Source of the DNA: Sodiomyces alkalinus F11
Taxonomy: Eukaryota; Ascomycota; Sordariomycetes; Glomerellales; Plectosphaerellaceae
Direction: 5' to 3'
Assembly (NCBI RefSeq): GCF_003711515.1
Contig: NW_021167084.1
Coordinates: 1,467,932-1,531,931 of the forward strand
Length of the DNA: 64,000 nt
Part shown: positions 34,706 through 47,578 of the stretch, one piece after another
How the letters are laid out: the number at the start of each line of letters is the position of its first letter
Position numbering within the stretch: the stretch's first letter is position 1
The notes under the pieces: model-generated
The model's database searches: none
What the model was told of the DNA's origin: nothing
Seen by the model: only the letters and a program-made list of their open reading frames with translations
Made by a program: the position numbers and the translations under genes

Positions 34706-34718
34706 GTTATAAGCCCGG
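34706..34718 (+). other. Primer-binding site for half-tRNA initiator Met
   Basis: GTTATAAGCCCGG directly abuts the 5' LTR and matches 60563-60575 (12 of 13; the mismatch is G-to-A, as RIP would give). It pairs with nucleotides 27-39 of the tRNA. Priming by a tRNA fragment cut after nucleotide 39 is established for Drosophila copia. Confidence 0.8.
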
Positions 34719-34829
34719 GTAGTAGCAGTAACTAGTAACTTCCTGCTGATCTATTATCTACGTTGATTTATTTTGCGTGTGCTTCCGTAGCTAATTAAGG
34801 AGTATCTACCTTACTCTCTCGCTCAGAAA

Positions 34830-37800
34830 AGCCCTTATTCGCTAAACCCCTACTATAAACTATATCCACGAAGCTTAAAGTCACCGCTAAAGCGCTCGGT
34901 ATACCGCGGCTGGAGTCTACTAGGTAATAGGCCGATTAGATCTTTTATATTAAGTTATATATATAGGGTATAGAGGTTTAGGCCTTACTCGACCCTAACG
35001 GGGTGCCGACCCCTCCTACCACGTCGGAACTAATTAAGCTTATTAAGCTAGAAGGCTATAAGGTTACGGCACGTAATTAAAAGCTCGCCCGATCGATTAA
35101 GTCGCTTAATAAAGCTAATTATATACTTAAAGCGACTATCGAAACCTCTGTCTATTAATAAGCCGTCGAGGAAGCTATTAAGAAGTACCCTAGCTACGAA
35201 GAGGGGAAATAAAACCGTTATAATACGATAAGTAATAAAGGAATTAAAGAAATACTTTGCTCCTAGCGTACTATTCTTAGCTAAGGAGGTTTATCGAGTA
35301 TACGATAAGCACCTCTAGGATACCCGAAAAGCTAACACGAAGGTGGTAGCGTAGTATACGGAGTGGAATACTCTTATCCGGCGCTATCGTTAGTATAAAG
35401 TTAACGACGTTAAGGGTTCTATAGCTATCCGTAACTTTCTAATCGTAGTTAGGCAGCGTTTTACCCCGGCTTAGGCAGAGGCTAAGTTCCACGAACTAAT
35501 CCGTAAGGAGAATAAGGACGAAGTAATTAACGATATCCTAATATACGGCCGCGAATTTAACGCGATTATAAGCACTCCTAGCCTTAATAGAACCAGGTAT
35601 AGCGTTTACGCTACCCTGGGCGACTGCTCCGATAAAGACGACGATAGTGGTGGAAAAGGGAAGAAAGGTAAGGGTAAGGGGTATAAATACCCCTATAATA
35701 GGACCTATTCGTGGAAGCCGGAGCTCTATAATAGAGTAGAGTATACTCTTATAGATAAATATAAGTAGTAGCTGTCCGTGTAGATAAGCGATAATCATAT
35801 CGAACGAATCCGGAAAGAGCTATAGTAATAAAAGTGGAAAAGTCTACGAGAAACCCTATTAAAGAAAGGATAGGGAAACGCCGGTAAGAGTAGCAATAAG
35901 GGTAACGGATACCCCTTAAAGGTTATTATAACTATCTTAGATCTAACCCTTATTTACGATATAGGGGAAGTTCCCGGTATCTACGCGGCGCTACGATTTA
36001 GCGCTTACCCGCTCTTATATAGCACCCTTTTAGATAACTACAGCGCGATATACTTAGTTAATTTAATCGACCTGCTTATTCCCAGATCTTTTATCCTAAT
36101 AGACGGCACTATTAAATCCGGTACCACGGAATTCCCTATTATCGGTAAAGGTAAACGGATCTTTAAGGGCCTCTTTAATAAACTATTAGGTATTCTAAAA
36201 GTCGATTTAGAGCTTAACGACGTTATTATAGTAGAGGGATTGTATATAAATATTATCTCGGAAGCTCTATTATATAAGGTTAGGATTTAGTATTCGGGAT
36301 ATAACTGCTTACTACGATATGGAATAGCGGATAAGAGCGTGGTTTTATTAAAGCTATTATAACGCTTTAATATAACTATTCTTTAGTATAAGCTAATTTT
36401 ATCCTTTTCTTCTTCTTACCCGTATATTTAACTAATACTATAAGGCGTGATTCCTATAAGCTACGATTATATCTATATACTAGTAGTAGCTATCGATCGA
36501 CCGATAAGAGCGCCGCTTCCGAAGCTATTTTAACTATCTTAAGATTCCCCTTATCTATATATTAACGAAGAGAGGCTATAGTACCTAAGGCCCGGCTACC
36601 TAAGACTAGAAGCTCTCCGAGCACTAGTTTGTAACGCCCGGAACGTGCTAATATAAGGTACTAAGCAGATTAAGTGTAAGACTTATACTCGAATATAGGT
36701 TTATTAGGTCGTGTTTTATCGACTATTAGATTACCGCTCGCCTAGGCCGTTCTAGCGTATGTATTAGGACCTATAGGAATTACCGGAGAGTTATAACGGT
36801 ATACGTTATCTCCTTATTATTAAGGAGGAGTATAGCGGTTAGATTTATATACTGCCTTTAGCGTCGAAAAACGGCGTTACGGTCTATAACGCCCTGAAAG
36901 CGTTTAAAAGATAGGTTACACGTTAGTTTAATTTATACGTCTATAAGATATATAGTAATAATAAGCCTTTAATCGTGTATATAATAGGGGATTCGCGGAC
37001 CTAGCTATAGGCGAGCATAAAGGGCATCGATATAGAGATCGCGCCTCTATATATCTACGAACCGAATAGCGCTATTAAGAGGGCAGGATAAGCTATCGTT
37101 ATAAAGTCTAACGCTATACTAAACAGCGTAGATCTTCTAGGTTTTATATAGCCGGAGAGTATAAGAGTAGCGGCGTAACTTTATAATATAAGTCTATTAT
37201 AGCGCTTAGGTTAGAAGTCTCTTATCGAGGTACTAGATTTATAGTTTAAAAAGCACGCGCCGCTTAAGATAAGAGAGTATTCCGCCGACCTACGGTTAGA
37301 TTAGAGTAGTATTTATGCTTACGGTTACCGCGCCTATCCCTTAGATAGGAATAGGGAGGCTAAAAGAGAGAGAAAGATATATAAGATTTAACTAAGGGGC
37401 TATATTAGGTATCTTATAGGATACGTTGCCTATAATATCTATAGAATATAGATCCCGTAGCTTTAGAAGGTTATAACGACGCGTAACGTGTAGTTTAATA
37501 AGCGATTATTTTATAACTCGAAGCTTAAAGAAGTAGAGTCAATTACGGAGGCGGAGGCGAGGAACTAGCTTATAACCTATAAAGACTATAAAGATAAGGA
37601 TACCGAATTTATCCTATAAGCAGAACCGCCCGCTAACCTATCTAGCAGCGCACCTTCTAAAGATTAAGCAGAGTCTATAGGTTTAGACTCGGGGGTAAGA
37701 GTAGCTAGTACTATTCTAGAGGCGCCGGAACCACTAAATACCGACGTAACTATTAACGGCTATAACAGGCTACCCGAACCGCCCGCGCTAATAGGACTCT

Positions 37801-40000
37801 AAACCCTACGCGCTATACCTAATCCGCTAAGCCGGAATAACTAGGACTAAGACGCCGGGCCGTAGCTATAGTAGGAGGAACTCTTAATTAAACCCTTTTC
37901 TATATAGACTACGGCACCCGAAGGAGACGCTGCTATTAATACGCTAGAGCTATATATACTAAATCTTAATATAGATAATCCGGAGTAATAAGAAGGAGTA
38001 AGGAATACGTAGACTAAGACATAGAAACTAGCTACTCCTAATCCAGGTTATAGTATTAACTAGCCCTTAACGTCTAGATCTTGAACTAATAACCCTAAGG
38101 TAACCACGTACTAGTATAAGCGGAGTATATAGGTTAAGGATATAATAAGGGTTAACGCCCGAATTATAGATTAATATGCTTAGGGGAAGACTATTCGGAT
38201 TAATCCACGGATATACGTAGTAGAGCTAGACGTGCCTTTAACGTATACGTTCTTCCTATCTAATTAATAAGAAGTGCGTGACGATAAGGTATAAGGGCTC
38301 CTATCCTTTTACTTAGTGATATTCGGAGTAGCCGATATAAAAACGAAAGCTTATTCGAAAGTAACGGAGGATTTAACACCGAAGTCCTTACTCGATAGCA
38401 GGGTTTATCGCGACCACTTAAAGGCTGTATTAAGACACTAGAGAGAGCTTTATAACCACCCTATACGCGACTAGTTTAAGGAAGCGGCGTACAAGGAGGT
38501 TAATAAGCTAATTAAGAAACGCACGTGGAGGGAAATTAATAGGGTATCGGCGAAGTCTAAGCCTTTTCCACTTAAATAGGTATTTACCTATAAGTTTAAC
38601 TAAGGCGGGTATCTTAAGAGATATAAGGTAAGGATATATATCCGAGGGGATCTCTAGAAAAGCTTAACGATTAAAGAAACCTATATAGTAACGCTCGCTA
38701 CGAGGTCTTTTCGTATTATTATAGCTTTAGCCGCGTAATTTAACCTAGAGATTAAGCAACTAGATATCGTTAACGCCTTCGTTAACGCCGAGAGGAATAG
38801 AATAGGAACGCCCGTTATATACGAGCTTCTAGATAGGTTTAAGCAGCTAGATAAGTGCTTAGAGCTTAATAAAGTACTCTACGGCTTACAAGATTCACCT
38901 CGATTATAGTTCTAGACCTTTATAGCCACGTTATCGGATCTAGGGATAAAGGCTAGTAAAGAAGAGCTATGCCTATTTTATACTATAGCTTAAGACACGT
39001 TTATCATCTTCTTTATAGACGATATCCTTATCTTATTCTATAAGAACACGGCTATAAACGCCCTTAGGATTATTAACGGTATTAGAAAGAGGTTCGAAGT
39101 ATTAGAAAAAGGTGACGCAGAATAGTTCCTAGGGATTAAGATCACGCGAGATCGCCCCCGGCGTAAGGTTCTGCTTAGCTATAACTTATATATCGAGAAG
39201 ATTATAGCTAGATTTAATCTAGACGCTACTAATATATACCTAGTGATTCCCGTTTCTATTATAGAATACCGTAAGAGACAAGACGAAGCCACGGCTTAAG
39301 AGGTTAAATTGTACTAAGAAAAGGTCGGATCGTTACTATATATAGTAGTTATAATACGTCCTAACGTGGCTTTTACGGTATCTATCCTTTCCCGCTTTCT
39401 TAAAAACCCCTCCCCGGAGTATTATAAGGTAGCGGACTAAGCTATCCGTTACTTATATATAACCAGGGACCTCTTAATTTAGTACGGATCGAGTACTGGT
39501 TTATAGGCTATAGTAATCGCGAGCGACGCCTTTTTTACTAACGATATCGATACACGACGATCTTCCTAAGGCTATCTTATTAGCCTATTTAGAGGTCTAG
39601 TGGTGTGGAAAGTAATAAGGTAAGTAACCATTACTACGTCTATAACCGAAGCAGAGCTACTCGCTCTAGAATAAGTCGCGAAGGAAATAATAGGATTAAA
39701 GCGTCTATTCGTAAAAATACACTTTAACCCCGAATCCCCTTAGGATATTAATTACGATAACACTTAAATAATTAGGCTTATAGTGGACGACGGCTATAGG
39801 ATTAAAACCCGGCTTAGATATATAGATATTTAACGCTTATAGGTTTGATAGGAGCACGGTAAAGGGACCTTTAGGGTGGTTTATTTAGCTATAAGCCTTA
39901 TACCGGTAGACGGATTAACGAAGATACTCCCGCGATAAAAGTTCGAAATCTTCCGCGTATATCTTAATATAACGAGTGTATAGAGGGGGTGGACCGGAGA
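34830..40000 (+). pseudogene. Element 4 gag-pol
   Basis: The best-preserved blocks are the integrase region, with ELPESYNGIRYLLIIKEEYS near 36778-36840; the RT start, TIKETYIVTLATRSFRIIIA near 38670, followed by NLEIKQLDIVNAFVNAE; the RT active site FFIDDILILF near 39009; and the copia RNase H motif TITTSITEAELLALE near 39629-39675. In-frame TAA/TAG codons are frequent and of RIP type, so there is no intact frame. Confidence 0.85.
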
Positions 40001-40534
40001 AGTTAGAGGTTAAAATCTAGCGCTGGAGGCGCGCCGCACGCCCGCGGCTTAGTTAATTTAGTAAAAGAAAACGTGGTATCGTTATATACCGCTATCCTAT
40101 ACACCTAAGCTAAAAGCTACAGGCAAAAATATAAAAATAACGTCCGGCGAACCTAGATACTATTACTGCGCTCTATTTTAAGCGACCGGAGCGGCGGTTT
40201 CACCGCCACCGCTAACCTCACCACCACCCACTATAGCCGAACCACTATTAATAATAGCGCTATTTTCGATAACCGGCGCGATAACTTACCCCTAAGGGGC
40301 TCCGGAAACCACGGTAGGCGTAACATTTTACTGCTGCTGCTGCTACTAGAGTTAGTCGCTAAGGCGACGTGTAATAACCTCTTCCACCAAACTTTCGAAA
40401 CCTAGCCGAGGAGATGCCTTAAATGAGCTTTAGTGCCCTAGAAGACCGCTTATATAACATAAGCCGTGTCGATGCAAGTGTGTTTCCAGTCAGCCTTTAA
40501 GCACGAAGATCGTCCTTATACAGGCTGGGGGGTG

Positions 40535-40619
40535 TGTTATGTTGAACTATATACCTCAAGAAGTACCTACACATTAGAGGATTCTCTTTTGGTGTAGTAG
40601 TACGTTTTTGAGTGCAACA
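40535..40619 (+). repeat. Element 4 3' LTR
   Basis: 85 bases from TGTTATGTTGAAC to GAGTGCAACA. Apart from its first bases it keeps CA sites that the 5' copy has lost. Confidence 0.88.
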
Positions 40620-40624
40620 GCATA

Positions 40625-41333
40625 CACTACGACCCGCCAAGCGCCTCGTCTCGTCTTCGATCATCCGCCTCTCGCATGTGTCCACGGACGAGTTGTAATT
40701 GCGCACGAAGGGTCTACCTGTGACCACTCCATTTAGCAGAGCCCAAGTTCCTGACCTTCCACATGTGACACAACGGTCATCCGTGATCCAGTCAGCGTCT
40801 TGGCCGTCCTCCTTGCTGCGTCACCTCAACCCCACACTTCCCCACGGTCCCCCATCAGCATCTCGGCAAGGGACTGGACAAAGCGACGAGGACCCTAGAC
40901 CCGCAACACGATATCCGGGGGTTTTGTCTTGGCCTAGGGACGTACGTAGTAGCCGTTCTCGCACAAGTGATACCTTCCAGAGTCGGAATCTATCCTTTTA
41001 TGGAGCAAGATATCTGAGAATAGGTAGCTGGCGAAGTGAATGGGGAAGAGGAGCCAAGGCATGTGTGTAGTCACGCACTGACGGCAAGACGAGGAACATG
41101 TGTATGGATCATTGTATTCTTGGGACTACCATCACCAATTGTCATCCTTCTCATCCTCATCGTGGGAGAAAATTATATGCTAAAGCAAACGATTGCTGTC
41201 TATTGAACACCGGCCATAGGTGGTACCATAAATCCGCAAAAGACGACAGTAGAAAACTTGATTCTTCATGTCCAAAAAAAAAACACGCGGGAACTAAATA
41301 AAGCAAAATGGTATCTTCTCGACTTGGTTGCAT
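40625..41333. other. Intergenic between element 4 and glutamine synthetase
   Basis: Normal host composition, and no gene is seen. The right end holds the 3' untranslated region of the glutamine synthetase gene, including an A-rich tract at 41273-41282. Confidence 0.55.
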
Positions 41334-42849
41334 TTACGCGGTGGTGTTGCCGAAACATGTCTCCATGAGGATGGCAGTAATCCTGTACGGATCCGAGTTG
41401 GACGCGGGGCGGCGGTCCTCGAAGTAGCCGTAGCCCTTGGCGCCGACCTCGCGGGGGATACGGATGGAGGCGCCGCGGTTGGCGACGCCCCAGGTGAACG
41501 AGTCGATGGCGCCGGTCTCGTGCTTGCCGGTGAGGCGGAGCTCGTTGCCCTCGCCGTAGACGGCGATGTGCTCCTTGTGCCGGCCCTCGAGCTTCTTGAT
41601 GGCGGTCTCGATGTGCTTCATGCCGCCCTCCTCGCGCATCTCCTTGGTGGAGAAGTTGCTGTGCAGGCCGGCGCCGTTCCAGTCGCCGGGGATGGGCTTG
41701 GGGTTCACCGACACCTTGGCGCCGAAATCCTCGGAGATGCGGTGCAGGAGGTACCGGGCCACCCAGAGATGGTCACCCACTGCAGGAACGAATTATTAGT
41801 GGGCAACTCGAGGAGGAAATTGTGTGGGATAAGAGAAAGAAAGAAAAAAAAAACCACTCACTCTCAATGCCGACACACGGGCCGACCTGGAACTCCCACT
41901 GAGCAGGCATGACCTCGGCGTTGACACCGGAGATCTTGATGCCGGCGTACAGGCACGCCTTGTAGTGGGCCTCGACAATGTCACGCTGGACGACCTTGCC
42001 GGTGCCGACACCGCAGTAGTAAGGACCCTGGGGGGCGGGGAAACCAGCATCGGGCCCTGTACGTTTGATGTTAGTGATCTGCGGGGTGCAAGAGGAGTGA
42101 AATGGGAAGGGAAAACATACAGCCATAGGGCCTGTCATTCTGAGAAAGCAGAGTGTACTCCTGCTCGAGACCGAACCACGGCTCATGCTCGGCGGTTGCC
42201 TCCATGATCTTGGCGCACTCGTGGCGGTAGTTGAACTTGTTGGGCTGGCCATCGGCGTCCCAGCACTCGGCGAGGACAATGATGTTGGGGGAGCCGCGGA
42301 AGGGGTCGGGGAAGATGGCAACGGGCTTCAGGTAGACATCGGAGTTGTCGCCGGGGGCCTGGCCGGTGGAAGAGCCGTCGAAGTTCCAGATGGGGAGGTC
42401 TTCGGGAGTGTAGTTCTTCTTCTCCGGGAGGGTCTGGAAAAAAGAAAAGCGATCACAGGTCAGCCTTTGCTTCGTCCCAGTTGGGGAGCAACACCGCCAT
42501 GATGCACCTAAGAACATGGGAGGGGAGAACATACGCGAGACTTAGACCGAGGGTTACCCTCAGCATCTACCCAGACGTACTCGGCAATGATTTGGCCCTT
42601 CTGGTCGAGGCTCATGTACTTCATGAGCTATTGTGGGAAATATAACGTCAGCAATTTGGAACGAGTTTGTGGTTGTGCCCCATGTCAGGTGGCTGGACGG
42701 TGTTCATGTGGGTTTGTGCTTACGGTTTCGGTCCTCGAAGTGATGGTATCTGAAGGAGCCTGTCGTCGCGGAGAAATGAATCAGTAAACAAAAACGTTTC
42801 GTTCGTTCCTCGACAATGCGAAGAAGATCTGGGGAGCGGAACTCACCAT
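41334..42849 (-). CDS. Glutamine synthetase
   Basis: Six coding exons: 42849-42847, 42759-42724, 42627-42535, 42433-42121, 42056-41862 and 41779-41334; 361 residues, the usual eukaryotic GS length. It makes glutamine from glutamate, ammonia and ATP in the cytosol, the key step of nitrogen assimilation. Conserved blocks: [20 protein letters not shown] (N-terminal beta-grasp), [26 protein letters not shown] (metal Glu), [28 protein letters not shown] (glutamate/ATP site) and a C-terminal [14 protein letters not shown]. All introns have GT..AG ends and each junction restores the family sequence, for example [12 protein letters not shown] and GIE|MGDHLW. The first coding exon contains only ATG, in strong context (CCGCCATGG), followed directly by GTGAGT. 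A (TG)n tract lies in the leader. Confidence 0.97.
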
Positions 42850-42858
42850 GGCGGGCGA

Positions 42859-42883
42859 TGTGTGTGTGTGTGTGTGTGTGTGT
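42859..42883. repeat. (TG)n microsatellite in the glutamine synthetase leader
   Basis: Twelve TG units, ending ten bases upstream of the glutamine synthetase ATG (minus strand, read as CACA). Confidence 0.9.
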
Positions 42884-45800
42884 CTGAAGAGAGAAGATAA
42901 GAATAGGATTATGATCGAATTCGTGCGAAGGATGTTGGCGCAATCAATCAAGAAATTGGTCGTTGGAAAAATGCAAGATCCTGACCCGCAAAAAGTATGA
43001 AGAAGGAGATATTTGCAGTATTTTGAAGTGGAAAGAAAAGAATAGATTGATGAGATTAAGGGTCCTGTGGTATTCAGAAGCGGACGGATGGAGGGGCGGA
43101 CTTCCAGGATTTTATCTGTCGTGGGTGGGGCGAGGCTGGACCCAAGGTTCGGATTCCCAGGCCAGCCACTTCACGTTCACGGGGTGTCTCCGGGTTGTCT
43201 GTGAGATAAAGGGGAGAGATAAGAGAGTGGGGAACCTTGAGCGATGCTGTACAGTCACAGTACCTACAGTTCTGCAGCCGGTACCAAGGCCGTACCACGC
43301 CGTACCTGCGAAGTGGGGTGTAAATGGGAAGCGGGGTGTGTGTCAGGGTGCCTAGCTGAGCGATGGCGGGGGGCGATGGTGGGGGGTGCGGATGCCTAAT
43401 TGGTGCCTTTATGGGCTCGCAGTGGAGGGCTGGGCTGGCTGCTGGGTGGCTCAGACGGAAAGTCTTCCCCCAATCGTACCGGGTCGAGGTTTTCCTTTCT
43501 TTTCTTCCAGTAGCAGGTACCAGAGGCAGAAAGGGTAAGATGCGTCTGTTGCCGTTTCTCAAGCGGGAGACGGAGATTGCCAATAGAAAAAGGAACGAGG
43601 GAAAAAAAGGGGAAAAAAGAGAAGAAGAAAAAAAGGCATAGTAACAGTTCGCATGGAAATACCTCAGTGTCTAACACTGCAAAGTCGATCATCTCGCTCA
43701 GCTGTATTAAAGATTTAGGTAGATTACTTCAGCCTGTTCTGTTTTAACGCACCCGTGGTACCTCCTGATTTGCGGGACTATGACGATACTTGCCGGTACT
43801 TCTGATACGCACTCCAAACTCCGTATTTCTATCCAGAAGTAGAGGTGGCGAGTCAGAGCCTCCTCGGGTGCAGTGCCTTTTCGGCTTCTCGATGGCTCTG
43901 CCCAGGCCGTAAACTCCTTTGTCGCAAAAACAGAACCCGAAATCCTCCGCCGGTTGGCATATCCGCTGGTTCAGCAAACTACGAAGGATATATCCGTAGA
44001 AATGCAATACGTTGTATATTCTCGTACGAGGTACTGGTTATGATTATTAGTCCGTACCTATATTTCGCACGCGACACCCCGTGCCTCGTACGTACCTCGT
44101 ACCCCTTGTTACTATTTTCAGTAGCGGCCATGGATTCGTCGTTGATAGCGTATTGAGATATCATATATGCATACTCTGTAGTCGACTGCCCACCCTCGGT
44201 GAAGCCAGCCAGCCCACTATTTAGTGTGCTTATTTGTCTTTTGATACTGATATTGATCTGTCCTCACCAGACTACCCCCCGTCCATCCCGTTGTCCCACC
44301 CCCTCGATTTGAGCTTGCCAAGACGTGATGAAGGGCTAGCCAGGCCGCGCACAAACGACAGACAAGCGACACCGGCACCGACATATGGCAGTGGGAGGAG
44401 GGGGAAGGGGGAATGGAGAATGGGGAATGGGGAATTGGTGCCTCGATAAGAGACGTCCAATCTACTAATATCGATCGTTCATGCTCGTCTGTCCAGTCAA
44501 TCAATCACCCTTTCCATATCATTGCCCTCCCTCCCGCTTCCCGCGTGATGATCTCCCTGTTCCCCCCTCCCACCCAACATTACGAAATGAAACCACAAAA
44601 TAAGAAGGACGTTATGGTAGGTTGGGATTGGGGAAAGCATTTCCAAACCTCATTACCTACTGTGATCAGCACTTCGATCGTACCTTCAGGTACCTAGTGT
44701 GCATGCCCAGATGCGACTTCTCCCTAAGGTACGAAGTACAAGTCGCTAAGGTACTAGCCGCTCACCCTATGCGCGTGTTTTCCGAGTTCGGAACCCCACG
44801 GGTTGCATTGCATACACGCACGCTATGTACCTGTACCCGCCGGGTACCAATCATGTGGGCCGTTGGAATCCAACCCGACAGGAAAGCGCTCTTTTCGTGG
44901 CCCGAGTTGTTATCAACGGTCGCTGATTGGCCTATGCGTCGTCTATTACCAGAATTGATTTCTGTCAAGGTGCGCGAAGGGGTCTTTTAGAGTTATATTC
45001 CTACGGCATCACTTTACGTTCGCATTGCGCCCTTTGGACCATCTTTGATCATTCTACGCAGTATTTCGAAGTTCGGATTGATTACTTTTTGATATTGGAC
45101 AATCGTTTTCTATCCCGTCCCTTGGCCTCCCGATTCGTTCCATTCCGTCGGCATCCTGGTTCCGGACTTTGTCGTCTCTGCGGGCGAGTTAGAACTGCAT
45201 CCCGCAATGCTGCCCGTCTCTTTCTTCCCCTGACCAGTTTCCATGATTCCGATTCCAAAACGACGGCCTTCCCACCGTCTTTTTAGTCTGCGATCTGCAC
45301 TCTGCGCTCGACCCTCTCGTTCGTCCTCCTTTTCTCAAAAAGCCTTTACCATGTGAGAGGCGCCCTGCCTATTTTCCTATTTTCTTCTCTCTCTTTTCCT
45401 GCCGAACGTGTCTTCAAATTCTCCTCTCAACTCTATCCCATTACTAACACCCCTTGGCCTCCATTCGAAATGGCGTCGTTTCTCCGTACATACTCCACGA
45501 CAATGACACCAAAGCCAGCGTCATGTCCCGCCTTTCTATAACAATTCACACTATGCCCTCCCCCGTCTAGCGAAATGAGACGGGGGCCTCGTTCGTGCCC
45601 AACTTGAGAAATCGGGCTCGCCATGACGAAAGAAGTTTGATGGGAATGGATGGGAATTTCGGTTTCTCATCGAAACTCTACGCTGAAGCCGGGACTGACG
45701 GCTCCGTTAGCCGATCGTCCGTCCGTGAACTTTACGCAGTAGTGTTGGGATCACACGGACCGGCTCCCGGCTAAAGACTCATTCCCCACGGAGTTTCCGA

Positions 45801-47445
45801 GGGGCCAAAACAAACTCACGCCTTCCCTTGGCCGATCTTTTGCCTGCTATGACAGGTAGTCACGCACCTGGCATCAGCGACCCCTGATGAACCAACCCCT
45901 CGGAGCTCTACTCATGTTCCACTCTAGTGTACGGGCTACGGACCTCGACATCTCGTTATGACGTCGGTCTCTCATAGCTGGTTGATCAAAATTGCATCGC
46001 TCCCACGGTCTGAGGGACGTGTCATCAGTCATCACGCTACGTGCGACATTTCCAGGGACACCTCGAGTCGACTGTTTTGAATATTATTATTTTACGTCAT
46101 TCGTGTTCGTCGCCTCCGCCAGACCCTACCCGAACACAGTATCAGAAGCAACACCTCGCCAAGTCCGTAGTCCGTCGCCATATGTCCCTTGGGATACGAG
46201 TCGAGAGTCGCGCGACAGAAAATCTGGGTTTTTTTTTTTTTTTTTTTTTTTTTTTTGCGGACCACCGCTGAGGCCCTGTATTCGTCCAACATGGCCCCAA
46301 GGTCAGGGCAACAGGCCCCCGCGACAAACGCAAGCCGCAACCGTTGTCCCCAGTGGTGGAATGGACTTTGGTGTCCTTGGAATTGACCGTCCACCATATT
46401 TCAATCACATACGATGATGATGATGCACCTCGGCCCTTCACTTCGATTCCCCAGAGACGGAGCTTCTGCATGGACGAAAACCAACGCCGGCAAGACAATA
46501 GACATTATCTTTGGAGTGGGACGATAGCCATCTCGAATCTCCTCGGGCGCGGCGACACCGATGCATCTTCATCAAGGCATCGTGGCCTGCATTCGGTTCT
46601 CCGACAGGTGGCCGGTGCGGCGCGATGCGATGACGAGGTTCATGTCGTGGAATACATGGTCAACTTTGCCCAAAATTTCCAGTCCACGCCGCCACGCCGC
46701 CTCGTCGCCCGAATCTCAGAGAACACCCCCGTCAAAATGTACTGAACCGTCTTTACATCTCCGACGACCGTCCATACAAGTCCCCGGCCACCCCGGGCAG
46801 CATAGGCCGACCCCGAAACGAAACACTGTCGAACTGTCTGCCACGATCAGATGTCCGCGAACAGGAGCCCAGACACGCTTCCAGAGGTTGGCTGGCTCGT
46901 CTTACTTCCCCATTCCAACCATCCGCCGCCTTGGAATCGCCCATCAAAAGACACCTTGGTGCGACGTTCAAAAGTTGGGTGAATTTCGCACAAGATTCGG
47001 TACCAACGATGAGAATGCCATGGTAGTTCCGCTTCGCGCCGCTTCGGTCCTGCCACCCACCACATGGTAAGTCTCGGTAGCATGTATAGCCCCCCTCAAC
47101 GCGATCTTCTCCCTTGTGCTCTCGACCAAAATCATGGAAGACGGGGCGTCGGTTGATCATGCCCTCGCGTGTGGCCACACAGAACATGATCCCCGTCCTG
47201 GGTCCGCCTCTTCAAAATGACCAAGGCATGTATAGCAAAGGTAGGCCGAAGTCGCCATAACTGGCGCAACGATATATGAGAATGCTGATGCCACACAAGA
47301 TACAGAGTGGAAAATAGAATATTTTATTTCTTTCGCGTCATCGTCATCGTCCCAGCTTGCCGCTCCCAAATCGCAGCGATGCGTGGTCGCTGAATGCCCA
47401 ATATATGCTGTGAGGTTTGCCTGAACGCCAAAAGATGCAGAACCC

Positions 47446-47487
<42 letters not shown>

Positions 47488-47578
47488 CCCCCCTTCTCCC
47501 TTTTGGATTCCCCTTTTAACCTTGTGCGCGCGTATCTCCATGGCGGTCATTATTTGGCAAAAGCGTCGAGCCATCAAA
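42884..47578. other. Gene-poor stretch between glutamine synthetase and the arrestin gene
   Basis: No frame on either strand looks like a real protein. Visible are the promoter of glutamine synthetase (right after 42884), A-rich sequence at 43581-43637, several copies of a GGTACCT-like motif (43258-43320, 44689-44760), T27 at 46230-46256 and C38 at 47448-47485. Non-coding transcripts or lineage-specific short genes cannot be excluded. Confidence 0.5.
47448..47485. repeat. Homopolymer tract C38
   Basis: An uninterrupted run of 38 C, flanked by further C-rich sequence, about 94 bases past the stop codon of the arrestin gene. Confidence 0.9.

Larger units (their letters stand above)
34621..40619 (+). 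mobile_element. Element 4: Ty1/copia retrotransposon
   Basis: 5,999 bp with short 85-bp LTRs (34621-34705 and 40535-40619). A target duplication is GCATG/GCATA (34616-34620 and 40620-40624), one mismatch. The primer-binding site GTTATAAGCCCGG (34706-34718) is complementary to the anticodon region of initiator tRNA-Met. A polypurine tract, GGCTGGGGGGTG, precedes the 3' LTR. Domain order is gag (about 34830-35930), protease/integrase (about 36000-37300), RT (38580-39290; FIDD at 39012-39023) and RNase H (39600-39790). Integrase before RT defines Ty1/copia. RIP stops throughout make it inactive. Confidence 0.92.

Noticed and set aside
44217..44697. Overlapping frames of 90-95 codons near 44.2-44.7 kb
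   Set aside because: Low-complexity GGGGAATGG-type and CT-rich sequence produces open frames on both strands.
46753..47187. 144-codon frame on the minus strand
   Set aside because: No recognisable motif and overlapping equally long frames on both strands; chance frame.
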